From: Latrodectus hesperus
Lineage: Eukaryota; Arthropoda; Arachnida; Araneae; Theridiidae
Assembly: GCA_037975125.1 (NCBI GenBank)
Contig: JAJQOW010000014.1
Span: forward strand, 19,029,685-19,093,684
Direction: 5' to 3'
DNA length: 64,000 bases
Both the position numbers and the translations under genes were made by a program. Shown piece by piece: positions 37,156-49,984 of the stretch (within the stretch, counting starts at the first letter, position 1; each line of letters starts with the position of its first letter). The notes under the pieces were generated by a model that saw nothing but the letters and a program-made list of their open reading frames with translations, searched no databases and was not told the origin of the DNA.

Positions 37156-37446
37156 ATGTCTAGCATCTAACAATGATAATGTGCATTCAACTGTGGCAAT
37201 ATCTGAGGACTTTTTAATTATTTATACTATTCTTATTGAAACTTTTTAACAACATTTTAGTTATTTATTAAGTCTTTGAATGATCCACTAAAAATTGTGC
37301 TTTATAATTCATTTTTTATCCATTTACATTACTGAAAGTTGCATTTAGAGAATTGTACTCTTTATTGTTTATAACTATTATTTGATTTTAAGAAATTTTT
37401 ATTTCCCAAACAACTAATTTATCTTTACTGAATATTACAACTTCAA

Positions 37447-37452
37447 AATAAA
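37447..37452 (+). terminator. Candidate polyadenylation signal
   Basis: AATAAA about 290 bases after the stop at 37155, followed by T-rich sequence from 37461. Such hexamers are common in this AT-rich DNA, so the assignment is weak. Confidence 0.3.
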
Positions 37453-37459
37453 TATGTGA

Positions 37460-40400
37460 TTTTTTATAAATGTTTTCAAAATTGAAATTTTCTGTTTTTA
37501 AAAGATAAATTATACATATCATAATCTGCATCATATTATTTTATGTAATTTGAATTTTAAGTACTCACAACTCCATTTTTAGTAAAAAAATTTTAGCTAT
37601 TGAAGTATACAAAAAAATATAACTCAAAATTTGCTCTTCTTAGCATGTATAATTATTAAATAGATTTCTGTGCATTTTGAAATTAAGTTCATGCTTTGAT
37701 ATAAACTTAATTTTACACATATTTTCATATTATTTTATCTGCAAATTTTTTATTAATAAAAGTATCTTCTAATGCACTTAATATTTCTTGTATTTTTATA
37801 ATCGTATTGTATATTATAAGTTGAAATTGAGGATCTCTTCTTTCTAACTGGGAAATATTAATTTATTAACAATAAAAAGTAGTAGGAATAAAATTTTAAA
37901 GTAAGAAAATATAAAGTAGTTTACAAAGAATTCTTCATTTTTTTATTTCATCCTTTATTTTTAAAACAATATTTATTTACTTTTAAAATTTTTATTGTGG
38001 CTTCTAAACAATTTATTTCAAAATTATCCATGAATCCAGAAAAGATACAAAATAAAAAAACTCTAATTTTAAGGCTTTTTTAAAAATTTAGATCTTTTAA
38101 CACTTCAATTTTAATAAAAAAAACTGTATGAAAATTTAATTAAAATCTTAACAATGTTTCATAAAAAATATTTTCAAATTTTTTTGAAAAAATATTTCTA
38201 TTGATGCAATTTTCATAGAGCATGATTTCACGCTCGCTATCTTAGCCTGATTTGCCAGAGAGAGAAAGAATTAACATTATTGATTATTGTTTATGGAACC
38301 ATCATCATCAAATGTAATATCTTTCTGAGCATTTATATAAAAATCTAAAATTTCTTAATGAAATTTATCTAATTTAAATTTTTCTAAGCAGATTTTTGAA
38401 TTTATGTTAAATTTAAATTCCTTCTAATTATTTTTACATTCAGAACAAATGAACATTTGAGAGATTCAAGATTTTAGCACTTAAATTTAGATTTAGTAAA
38501 TTCATTGTATGACTTATCACAGGTGAGTCTCATAATAATTTGCTGCAAATTTAAGAGTTCACTTAGGATTATATGTACAATGTTTTATTTAAAGTGTTTG
38601 TAATTCTGATTCATGCTGCAGAATGGTATTAATAACCATTCAATCTGTTGTATGAAGTTTTAATATTTACAGTAACATTTGTACATTTTACTCATAATGC
38701 ACATCATGTACATTTTATTCATTGTTAAATTTTAATCTCAATGTTTAATTATTAGTAGTTTAAATTTGGTTGTGTTTCCTATTTAAACTGTATAAAGTAT
38801 TAAAATATATATATGTTAATAAGTTATATTGTTATGTGTGTTCACATTAAATTTACCATAAATTTTTTATGAATGTTATATATTACTGCTTGCTACTTAT
38901 TTTCATATTTCCTTATATCTTTTTATGTAAAATTTTCTGTTAATGTGGTACCAGTCATTTTTTGTTTTTCTTTCAATATATAACTTTTCCTTGAGGTCTA
39001 TCAAATAACAATTTTCAATCATCATAATTATTAAATACATTATATAAAATTTTCATTTGATACATATTCTTTGAAAATTAAAACGAATTCGACATTAAGA
39101 ACATTAGTATTTTCAATCTCATATCATTAATATATTAGTAACAATTATATAAAACATATTTTTGTTGTTTATATTATCTTTTTTATGATTTTTGCATCCT
39201 TTTGTATAAAAGAAGGTATTCAGTGTTCACAGAAAAAACTGTGCTAAGTATTGAATCTATTTTTTTCCCATTTGTAGCTTTGTTAATGTAAGTTAACTAT
39301 GTTAAACTTGAACTTATCAATGAAAGTGTTACATTAGGAAAATAAAAATTTTCTATTTAAGTCTAAAGAGAAAGTATATAAAAAAGTTATTAAAATAAGG
39401 TTAAAAAGTTAGAATTCACTACTTGTAATTTTAATTATAAAAAATTAATTGCTGAGGACTAAATTTATTAAAGGTATTAATTTTATATAGTTTATAATGT
39501 GGCGAGTGCTAAATTTGATCTCTTATTTTTTATTTGCTTTAATTAGTTTTATGTTACAAACTCTGAGAGTTATTTAAATTTTTAATATACTCGTACACAC
39601 TCACAAAATACAAATATTTGAAAAATTAATATAATATAACCAAAAATCTCTTATAGTAATCATCATTCATTTGTACATATATAGGATGTTAAAATACATT
39701 ACATCAAAGAAGATATATTACTTTGGAAATGTGACACATCCACTGTTAACAGAAAAGCATTCATTATCCCACCATTTTTTGTGCACATATGTATATTTAT
39801 TAAAAATATGTATATATTGTGTTTGGTGCTTGTACAATTTATTTGTGTTACAGTTACTTTTGTAAAAATATTCAATAATTTTAATGTGAAAGTTGAATAT
39901 TGTTATTTTATTCATTATTGTACTAAATATTTTAATTTAAGCTATATAAAAATCATCTATTTGAATTGTAAAGATAAATATGATTAATTCATTGTGATCA
40001 CTTCACTATTTCTCCACATTGCATTATATGGTATATAATTTTGTAATTAATTTCATAAATAAATTTTGTATCGATAAAAGTTTACAGGATTTAATTAATT
40101 CTGCAATTTATATTTGATATCATAGATTATTAGAAATTGAAACCTTTGACGATATATTTTATTGTAATGTAGAATTAATAGTCAGATTTCAAATACTTCT
40201 CTCCCACAATTGAAGATAATTAATACTGTCTTGACTCAAACAAAGATTTTTATGAGAGGCCTAGCACATAAAAATAAAATATATTTTTCTTGGTGTGTCA
40301 TGTTGATTGTTGAAAAAGATGCACCTAAGTATAGGCTATTAAGATGTAAATGACTATAAAAATTCATAATTACTTCATTTGGCGATTCTTTAGTTCTAGT

Positions 40401-41860
40401 ACAATACAATGCAAATATAAAAACAAATTATTTTATTATTGAGTTCTACCTTAGTATAGGTTCTACCTTAGTATAGCTAAGAAATAGGAAAGTACTATTT
40501 TTTTCTTTAAATTTTAAGTTATCTTTCACTTTTATAAATTGTGGTAATTTTCTACTTAGTTTCAAAAATTCAGTATTTGATTCATGGACATAATTTTTTT
40601 AAGGACCTAAATTTTCTTGGTGTTTGCCTCCTAGAAAAATTTTGAATATTTTCTTTTAAATGATTTTGGAAAATATACTTCTTTGGGGGTTAAAATCGTT
40701 TTCAGAGAATTTATAGGATAGTTAACCGTAGAAAATGGTTTTTCATTTTTACATACAATCAGTTTTATTTTAATTGCTTGGTATATTGATAATATATATA
40801 AAATAAAATAGAACTATACTTTTAAACTTTTGACTGCTTTTCCCAATGTGATTCTGTTGTTTCATTTTCACTTTTTTCCTCAATGTAATTGTATTGTGTT
40901 TAATTAAATACATAAGTTATTCATTAATTCAGAATATATAAATATAATATTTAAATTTTTGTAAATAGTTGTACTAAGTATTTCCTACATTAATTTGTTA
41001 CAGTTGGGAAGTATGAATATAAAAAAGAATTTCTCATTTTATTTCATGAATATTACATTTTTATATGCTGTGTTACATTAATTGAAAATCGAATTATAAA
41101 ATTAAATTATGTTTGTTATTTTACTAATTGAAGTATTACTTAAATTTGAACAAAAAATTTATAAATTAAACTTTCCAATTTGTTTGGTTAAGAATATCAT
41201 GTATAATGATACATAAGTATATCATGTATAATGTGGAGCTGTACTTGGATATATTTTTCCTTTGTTTTTTTAAAGGTTATGCACATTATTTCAATGTTTT
41301 ATTTAACCAGTAATTGTTAAAAGTGTTACAAAATATAATAAAAATTAAGTATATTTTCTGTTTTTCGTAACAAACCATTATTAATTTTTATTAAAAATAA
41401 TAGCCAACATTAAAAAAATCTATTTTGTTAAAGAATATTTCTGTTTTGGTATTAAAAAATCTTGTGGAATTGTATATTGTATTGTGTATATACTGCTAAG
41501 TTAAAAAGAGCAGTTAAAACAATTAAATTTTTTTCGATATTAAAAGGCATTAATTTATTCACTGGATCTTCCCTAGTTTGGACAAAGTTGAGAAAAAGTG
41601 CTGTTAACTGTTTATAACTTATCCAACTATTTCTTTGCCTTGAACACCAGAAGAAAGCTATTATTAGAAGCATAATAAGGAATTAAGTTATCCTTTCAAA
41701 CAAGTTTAAAAGTTATATTAGTTTTCTTTTAATGAAATCAATAAGACTGCTTGATTGTCTGATCAAATATGAACATTTTTGCTCTGGTGATTTCTATTTA
41801 AAAATATTCTATAGTACATAAAAATAATTAAAAACTTCATCCTCTAAGACAGCTGAGTAC
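37460..41860. other. Intergenic AT-rich DNA, nothing recognised
   Basis: Low GC throughout. No exon-like segments and no transposon signatures apart from a 17-bp tandem duplication at 40443. Confidence 0.5.
40443..40476. repeat. Perfect tandem duplication, 17 bp x 2
   Basis: GTTCTACCTTAGTATAG occurs twice in a row without mismatch, a recent slippage or local duplication. Confidence 0.95.
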
Positions 41861-41871
41861 CAGTATCTGTA

Positions 41872-41888
41872 ATATATATATATATGTA

Positions 41889-41933
<45 letters not shown>

Positions 41934-41956
41934 GTGTGTGTGCGTGCGTGCGTGCG
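41872..41956. repeat. Microsatellite (TA)n(TG/CG)n
   Basis: Same layout as the tract at 6041-6150, ending in TGCG repeats. Confidence 0.95.
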
Positions 41957-42124
41957 CAAAATGTTTAAATCAAAAGTATTCTTCATAACAACTTTATGAG
42001 GAAAAATATATTTCATGTGCATTTGAGTAGTATGAAATTGCAAAAATATTAGGAAGGTTAATTTTTGGTTTTTCCTGACAAATACACCTTCAAGTGCTGA
42101 AAAAGTTTTCATAAGGATCTCCAG

Positions 42125-42560
42125 AGAGAAGGTGCACTGCGAGGAGGCTTGCTAAGCATAAACAGCTTATTGGCTTATTCCTAAGCACTGGAAGAGATGT
42201 TGTTCTCCAATGGATTCCAGGCCATTGCACCTTTCATGGTAAAGAGAACCTACAAAGATTTTCCTCTCTTCAAAAATGGTAAATGGAAAGACTCTTGGGC
42301 TTGTCTTCTTGATAATCAAACTCGAATGCAGCTCTCACTCCTCCCTAGAGTTGAAGGAGTGACGTCTTTCATAATCATTACTGGCCATGATTATCTTTAG
42401 CCTCATCTGTTCAGGATTGGACTTGTGGATTTTCTACTTTGTTCTCTCTGCAATACTGTGTCTATGACTGTGGAACACCTATTTAGTTGCCCCTCTTTTC
42501 TTGATATTCATGGTTCTGAAGCTTTTGGAAGCCTTTCTCATTCAGGTTCTGTCACCATAT
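42125..42560 (+). pseudogene. Non-LTR retrotransposon RNase H / C-terminal fragment
   Basis: Across shifting + frames the region reads in the order expected for the end of a jockey-type RT polyprotein. First comes VVLQWIPGHC with FHGK (42199-42245), the RNase H motif usually WIPGHCGI.GNE.AD. Next are WKDSWACLLDNQTRMQLSLL and PRVEGVTSFIIITGHDYL (42285-42400), then a HLFRIGLVDFLLCSLCNT and TVEHLFSCPSFL block (42400-42505) with the Cys-x2-Cys...His...Cys pattern of the C-terminal zinc-binding segment. Frameshifts and stops show it is dead. No reverse transcriptase core is present, so it is a 3' remnant. Confidence 0.7.
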
Positions 42561-43430
42561 TGTATTGAATTTCAAGACGCCATATGTCCGAGAGGACAAA
42601 GTAAAAGTGAGACCTCGCAAATGGCTGAAAGAATTTGTGATTTGCTGGGTTTTCCTTTTTCTTCTGCCAATTATTTGATTGTATTATTGTTAATTCTGAT
42701 CAATATGTTAACATTTTGTTTATTTTATATTACTTTCTGTGTTGTGCTTAATGGTGTTAGAGATTTCGCAGCACAAATGTTTGCTGTGGCTCTATTTCAA
42801 TATTTATATCGAAAGCCATTTATATGAGAAAAATCACATTTTCTAATTGAATTTCAACTGTATGTATTTTTTGTTTCCATTTCTTTTCTTTTAATTAATG
42901 AATTAAAAATATACCCTTTTTGATTATATAATTTAAGAAAAGAAACGTCGATATCTTGAAAGCTCTTGAAATACATACAAAAAGCTTATACTGAAACGAG
43001 GCACTGCTTGATACACCTAAGTGATAATAGATATTGTTGCTCCTCGTTATTCATCTATCAGCATTTTAAACTAGTGTATCTTATTGTTTTGGAAAGTAAA
43101 TTAGCAAAAATTACTTCGTATGATGTATAACATTAGTGGAGCTACCAGAAATTTAATCAGATATAATTTCAAGTAGTCGTGTGGTTTTTTGGCTTATGCA
43201 TTCGTGTTACCATGACATCATAAAAAATAATTTCTGCGAATAAGCATTAAAACGGAGTTGTGGAGAACTTTTTGATCATATCAATGAGTATCTTTTACAG
43301 CTATTAGAAAGATTAGATTGATCTGATGAGTCTCAGTTTCGGTTCATTATGTATGTACTGATAATAAAAATTATATACATATAGAGAGTGGTATAAATCA
43401 GGTAAGAGAGAGAAGACATTAGTTCTCTCT

Positions 43431-44789
43431 AATTGAAGGGTTTGCTGCAAAAAGGAGGTAGCTCCAATTTTCGCAGTTTTGGGGAAACCAAAAAAAAAAA
43501 ACGTTTAAAAAGTTCAAATTTTAAGTTGTGTAAAAATATTGTTGTTGCTTACTTTCAATTATGAAGTTTACACATTAGAACAGTATTTTCATTCAAAAAA
43601 TATCGTCCAAATGTTGGTGGTACGTGGATGATCCTTGGAGCTACCTCTTTTTTGCTCAAAAGAATGGAATATGAGGAATGGGGGAATATGTTATGTCTTG
43701 GGAAAAGGTGTAAAAATAAATAGAATGTACTATTATTATGTATTTTTTATTCAAAGAAAACTGAGAATAAAGTACAGCAAAATTATTGGTCTTGCAAACA
43801 GAAAATAACATCATTTCAATCGTCACATTCTCCTTCTGTAACATCTGGGTCATCAGGCGCGTTGTCTGGCTGCAGTCGATTGTAGAACCACATATCATTT
43901 TGTGCGACGTATTTTTGGACAAGGTCCATCACATCTTTATATTTTGCAGCCTTGAGTGGTAGGTGGTTGGTGTATGCTTGTTGAAGGTTGTTCAATATTA
44001 TAGGGGTACTGTTTTGGATGTTGAACATTCTTACTGTTTTGTTACACAGTATTCCAACACTTTCACTAGCTAAGATGTTTCCTGCATTGATGTGGGATAT
44101 TTCATAAGTGAAAATCCCAAATTTTGTTATTAAAAACTTTTCCCTTTTGCTACCATCAGAAATGATGTGAAGGGTTTTAAGGAAGAAACCTTTAAATAGG
44201 TCAACCTTTTAATAAAATAACTTGAGAAGTTAAAAATCATTTCTTGAGTAACTTCCGTCGCAGTAAACTTTTTACACGTCTTTTCTATAATGCGCGTATA
44301 TTCTCTTGGGACAAACACTCTTTCTACTTTCCTCATGGGCTTTTCAATGTTTCTGAAAGCTCGATCACAAGGCATAAAACTATGACCCGGTTCTGGGAAT
44401 CTATGAAAGACTGTATTCAGACGTCCACTTTTAACAAGAAAAAATAGATACTGTGTAAAAGCGTGATTTTTGTTTTGGGATACGCAGTTGTCCGAGAATA
44501 GCTATAGAACTTTTATATCTTCACTCATCACTGAGTGCATATAATGATGCCTCCCTGTAAACAAAACTCATCAGTCGCCTGGGGTAACAAAGATGTAGCT
44601 CCAGGACCTACCGCTCTCTTGCTACAAACTAACAAGACAAGCAGCTCCATCTCTTGAATAACGATTGGAGCTGCATCCTTTTGGTGCCAAATAAAAGAGA
44701 TTTTTTTTTTTTGTTTGCACCAGAAAGTTTTATAACTCCCAACAGCTATGGGATGGAGCTACCTCCTTTTTGCAGCAAACCCTTCAATT
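43431..44789 (-). mobile_element. DNA transposon derivative with perfect 36-bp TIRs
   Basis: The 36 bases at 43431-43466 (AATTGAAGGGTTTGCTGC..., ending GGTAGCTCCA) are the exact reverse complement of 44754-44789. The outermost AATT is its own complement, so it could be either TIR or a 4-bp target duplication. Inside, boxes related to GTAGCTCC / GGAGCTAC occur at about 43637, 44595, 44642 and 44668 as well as in both TIRs, a typical subterminal repeat pattern. The minus strand encodes two fragments of one protein (44375-44130 and 44028-43816). Total length of about 1.36 kb and broken frames indicate an internally deleted, non-autonomous copy. Identical TIRs imply recent mobility. Confidence 0.85.
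43816..44375 (-). pseudogene. Transposase-like protein fragments of the 36-bp-TIR element
   Basis: Two open stretches. The upstream one (44375-44130) reads MPCDRAFRNIEKPMRKVERV and FVPREYTRIIEKTCKKFT. The downstream one (44028-43816) reads NLQQAYTNHLPLKAAKYKDV, MDLVQKYVAQNDMWFYNRLQ and an acidic end PDDPDVTEGECDD. The PCDRAF..IEK start and the C-terminal KYKDVMDLV..YV pattern resemble the GHSFMPCDRAFG-type proteins (DUF7869-like) found in arthropod repeats; that link is from memory and unverified. The catalytic first half is missing. The 5' part of the region is also noncoding on both strands. Confidence 0.6.
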
Positions 44790-45330
44790 CTCAAATAGTT
44801 TCTACACCATGCCAGTACTTACAATATGTACATTAATCTGTTTTAACGCTGTATATATATTTTCATTGTATTCTGTGAATTTTCTAACTTGAGTAACATG
44901 CATGTTAACTGAGAAGATAAGTATACAACTGTTTGTTGAGTATTTTTATAAAATTTGCATATCATAATATGGTTTGCTAACACAATTATGTTCTTCGTCA
45001 TCAAGCTAATATTGCTACCATTGGTTCGTTAAAGATTTAGAACTGTTTCAGCAAATGTTCTAATGTAATTTTTTTCCTATATTCTAATATTGTTGAGTAC
45101 TTTTAAAGTTTACTTGAATGGTGCAGTAATGAACTGAATTGTCTATTTCAAACTTCGCTGCAGTTGTGAGTGCTTCTTCTGTATAAGTGAAAAAATTTTG
45201 TAAAAGCTTATTTTGTTGAAAGTATGCCACATAAGTGACATTTTAGAATTCACTTCATAATCATTGAAATACATTTCTAATCGCTTTTATTTAAAATACA
45301 TTCCTGGTTGCTTTTAATTCATTTTAGCTG

Positions 45331-46172
45331 GACAATTATCACCAGAACATCCAATTTTGTAGGCGTTTCTAGAGGTACGGTATCTAAAACCATGACAACA
45401 TGGCATGATAAGCTCGACCAAGCAATACAATAGCTGGAAAGAGAAGATCAGTTGGAAAAAAGGCGGCTATTGAAGCGGATTGTTGTTTCTAAAAAACGAA
45501 CAATTGCTGCAAAAATGAAAGCAGAGCTTAGTCAGCACCTGGATTCAACTGTTTTACTATAATGATTACAATTAAAAAGCAACTTCATAAAACAACATTT
45601 ACGGCGAAATGTCAATTCCAAAGCCACTTGTGTCACAGATTTATATGCCGAACGTAGTCTACAGCGGTATTACAAAAGGACATGCCTAAGTTATATAGTT
45701 TGACGAATCGTCTTTTGCACTTTTCCCTACTATAGGAAGGGTATATGTTTTAAGGGCAACTGCACAAATATATGATTGTGATTTTCTAAAGCCAACTGTC
45801 TTGCATAGAGGTTGATCTATCATGATATATGAAGTTTGACTTACTTTTTTAGTTGATTAATTGTAACTCTGAAAAAAAGGATTTCTGAGGAGAAGTTACA
45901 TAACCACAGGGTGCAAAATTTGATTTCATTCATGAGTTGGAATTTTCCAGTATGATAACACACCTATCCAGCTGCGGAAGTTGTCCCATCTCGATTTGAT
46001 GAAAACATCTATTTTTACCCACACAGTCACCCAAAATACTATTCAGCACTTGTATGAATCGATTTTTAGGTGATTTTAAAATGTATTGATTGCTAATTGC
46101 GGTCCCATACCATATTTATAAAAGATTCTTTTTAAATCTCAGCTGTTTCCATTGGTTTGATAATTAGTTATA
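45331..46172 (+). mobile_element. Tc1-like element, 5'-incomplete, decayed
   Basis: Broken + frames follow the same order as in 18936-20172: an SKTMTTW-like helix-turn-helix remnant at 45380-45410, then a block RLLKRIVVSKKRTIAAKMKA in shifted frames, SQHLDSTVS (45532-45560), then FDESSFALFP (about 45702-45732, the first catalytic Asp) and GRVYVLRATA. The right end has TTTCCATTGGTTTGATAA, matching the TIR of the 18936 copy in inverted sense. I found no left TIR. Stops throughout; dead. Confidence 0.68.
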
Positions 46173-46781
46173 TATATCCCCCTCCTTCTGTGTGTGTTTA
46201 CACTCATAAGTACATCAATACCTATCCTATTACTAAGATTTCCATTAATTTCAGATACCTTTAAACATGGTTTTGTGAATGTCCTCACGCTTTTTGAGAA
46301 CAAAAATCAAATTATCATTCATTCTATTTTATTACATTATATAAATCTATTTTTATTGCTCAATATGCTCATGTCCGACTTCGTGTACCAAACATTTTTG
46401 TCGAGTTAACCCTCTCATTTCACGTTTGGATGTTTGTATCTGTTAATAAGAAGATATGCTTTCAAATATTATTTCTTTATGTAAGACAGTTGTCATCTGT
46501 TTGATTAGTTATTCATACGTTAATGGCGAGTTGGTTGGATTTTGAATGTTTTGTTATTGCCAATCCTCGAGAGATGGGAACATAACCTCTCTGCGGTAAC
46601 GAAATTTCCGCGTATACTTATTTCACAAGTGTATTGTGAATATCGATTATTATATAAAACCATAACTCTCAGAACACCGCGTGGTTGGAAGAACTTGAGA
46701 ATGTATGTATATATATATAAACTGATTCTTTAAATGAAAATTAGGTACAATTTTTTAAAAAATGAAAACATATTTTTTATA

Positions 46782-46782
<1 letters not shown>

Positions 46783-46826
<44 letters not shown>
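46783..46826. repeat. Microsatellite (TA)n
   Basis: Pure TA tract of about 44 bases. Confidence 0.95.
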
Positions 46827-46829
<3 letters not shown>

Positions 46830-49030
46830 CTTAAAATTTATTGATATAGCTAAGAAAACGATTTTCAATATATTATCAATTTTTAAATGTGTTAAATAGA
46901 TTTCAAAATAAATAAGATTTAATTAAATGCATGGAATAAATCGTTTCAGAAATCGCGTTGAAATATGTCATCAATTTTTATATTTGTTAAATATATATTT
47001 CAATAAAATGAGATTTAATTAATGTATGGAATAAATTGTTTAAGAAATTGCATTGAAATAACTTATAAGTTAGCCGCCTGTGTAAAATACATAAAAAAAA
47101 AACATCTTTTATTCTTAACATTAGTACATTCTTGAACAAATGAGGAATGCACTCATTTGATTCATTTAACTAACTTTGCAAAAAATTTTAATTTAGCTGA
47201 AAAACTGTTTATTAAATATTTATTTTTATAACTTTTAAAGGAATAAATATGAATGAAATTGAAAAATAATTTAAGAAGTTATGATTTATCAACAAAAACA
47301 AATCATATCATTTTAATTCATACATGTTAAGAAACACGTACTAACATTGCTGTGTTATCATTTATTAATGAAGTGCTAAAAGTCATTGTGACAATTACAT
47401 TTTTCTTGTTTTTATGCTAGATTAAAATAATTCCTCGTCGTAAAATAAAAATGTACACAAAAACTGCTTTCCTATCTTAAATATTTGCAAATTTAATCTT
47501 AACATACAGTCAATATTACAATGAGTATTCGATCTATATGATTTTTTTAATCGAAAAAAAATTCCTTATACTTTTTAGTCATTTATTTTGACATTAACTA
47601 CTCATTTCTTATTTTAATGTTTCTTCCAGCTTCATCACCTATTCTATTTTGACACACAATTTTTAGAGTAATAAATCATTAAGAATCATATTTTAAGTTT
47701 ACTGTTTAAAATATTTATTCTAAAGTTTCTTATATTGATGTAGTAGAATTCTTTTAGAATACTATTTAAGTCTAGTCACGTTTCTCTGAATCTTTTAAGA
47801 GAGCACTTAAAATGATTATCTTTGAAGAATCTTCAAAAAATACTCAAAATGGTCTATTGGTACCAAGTCAGTGTATCAGAAAAGTTGAAAGTTGTTAGTT
47901 TTCTCTGTTGGAAATTCCTTACCCAGAATAAAAATGGCTTAAAGAGCGTCATCGTGCACACTGGCAAAGTTTTTGAAACAGTTTTCTGAATGAATAATTT
48001 TAATTTTCTACATAGATTATTTCTTTATGCTATTCGGATGTCCCAGTATTTATATTAGTAACAATTCTTTTGCGATTTTTTCCTTTCGCTGAAGAAATAG
48101 TATATATATTTATTTCGATTAGATCTTCATTCTTTTCTTAAGTCATTGTATAAAACGAAATATATAAAAGCGTCTTCAATAATTGTACTGTGTAATCTCT
48201 TCTTAGGTATTATTCATAATAATGAGTGATACTATTTTAAAAATGAGAAAGATAACGATTTTTTTATCTAATCAATAAAATTCCATAAATTCTGTTTTAC
48301 TATACATTTGTCTTATATAATTATATTGTGTTAATGATGAAAATTATTAAATTTTCCCTGATAAAGACTTAGAAAAATTAGATGGAAGCATTCTATTTTT
48401 ACATGAAAGATAATTTTGTATTATTTGTATTTAAAAATGTTCTTTCAAAATATTTTTGGTGTGTATTAAAGTATACGATGATTTATTGATTATTTGAACT
48501 TTTTCGTAATGCAACTTATTTAACTTACACATAAATGTGATGCATTTTATGATCCTAATTATACGCCTTAATTTTTGCCTAAATCAATCAGCATTTTTGG
48601 GAGAAAATACCATAAAAATTGATTTAAAAAAATTTATTTTATCAGTTTGTAAAATAATAACTTATATTTATTTTTGTTTGTTTAATCCAGTGTTCAAAGT
48701 GCTTAACTTCTATAAATAAAACTAAAAAAAAACAAATACATGTGATAACTAACGTGTCCAGTATAAAAAAATATGAATAAAAAGAATAAATACATGTGAT
48801 ATACTTGGTATATCAGATCGTAATAAATTATTTTTAAATTTGGGAATAAATATGAAATTTTCATTTTTTAAAAGATTTTATTTTTTAACGCTACATAACA
48901 ATGCAAATATTCCAAAAAAATCACATATTTTTAATTAATTCATCTTATTTTAATTTTTTACAAGCATGTGATGCTCTGATGTATTGAAGATAATTAGAAG
49001 GAATAAATTTTTGTTGTTGTTGTTGTTCCT
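46830..49030. other. AT-rich DNA, nothing recognised
   Basis: No gene or mobile element signatures seen. Confidence 0.5.
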
Positions 49031-49039
49031 TATTCCACT

Positions 49040-49490
49040 TGATCTAGTACAATCTAGACCAAGTCCAGTAGATCGTTCACCCAGAGAAAGTCCCGAACCA
49101 GCGCAGGGTTTTCAAAAAGATCTCTCTTCTCCAAACCCAGACAGGAGAGCAGATGGTCCGGAGAAGCTTGGTGGAAATTACACCTGAGGCACACAGGGAA
49201 CACCTTCTGACCCTGAACGAATGTAAGGGTGCGAGTATGTCCAGTAATGAGCCTGGTAATGGTGGTTTGCAATTTCCTCAAGTCCTATTATGCTGCCTCA
49301 TCGTGGCGAGGGTGGTGACACTGAGTGGAAATGGGCAAACGTACGTCTGGAGATTTTTCTCCTGGCAGGGTCACCCAAGGCGTGAAGGCCATCCCATTAT
49401 ACCCAGCTAAAGCATAAAGGCAGAGGACAAAGTCAGACTTCTTCCCTCGGGCGTCCAAGGTCTTTCACCAACAGAAACTGCTTTTTTCTC
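49040..49490 (-). pseudogene. Retrotransposon polyprotein C-terminal fragment, antisense
   Basis: The minus strand frame 49281-49054 reads LQTTITRLITGHTRTLTFVQ, then GQKVFPVCLRCNFHQASPDH and LLSCLGLEKRDLFENPALVR, ending WVNDLLDLV. This is the Cys-x2-Cys...His...Cys segment that closes many non-LTR retrotransposon polyproteins after RNase H, in the form I associate with spider repeats. The higher GC of 49040-49490 marks the extent of the insertion. No RT core; a truncated copy. Confidence 0.65.
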
Positions 49491-49984
49491 CATTTACCAT
49501 GAAGGAATAAATAACATTATGAATAAGGCTAAATTTATATATGAGATAAGTGAGACATACTTTTGAAATATACCTTTTCATAAAATCCATAAATTATCAG
49601 GTCAATGAACTATCATACAGTATATGATCAACACCAAAACAGAGACTTATTATTTCTAAAAAAAATGACTAAACTTATTAATTTTAACTTGTATAATTTA
49701 TAGTCTTATAATTTTCACTAAATGAATAACGCATTTTCAATAAATGAATCCACAGACTTCTAATTGTACACGCATACACAGGGATCCAAAGGAAGCTTAT
49801 TTTACAGGCTCTGATTAGTTCGGAAGAACATTTTGCATTCTTTTCAATAAAAACCGATAATCAACCGAAGATTGTATTTTATTTCAAATGCTTTTTTTAT
49901 TTATTTTTTTTATCAGAAATCTACCGAAACATTCAAGAAATGATCTAAAACGAATCTTAGCTAAATCATACGACAATCCATTAG

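Noticed and set aside
41837..42112. Antisense frame with Thr-His repeats
   Set aside because: Translation of the TG/CG microsatellite at 41872-41956.
42501..42827. 108-codon + strand open frame after the RNase H fragment
   Set aside because: Mixed content: the beginning overlaps the retrotransposon remnant in another frame and the rest is hydrophobic AT translation without motifs.
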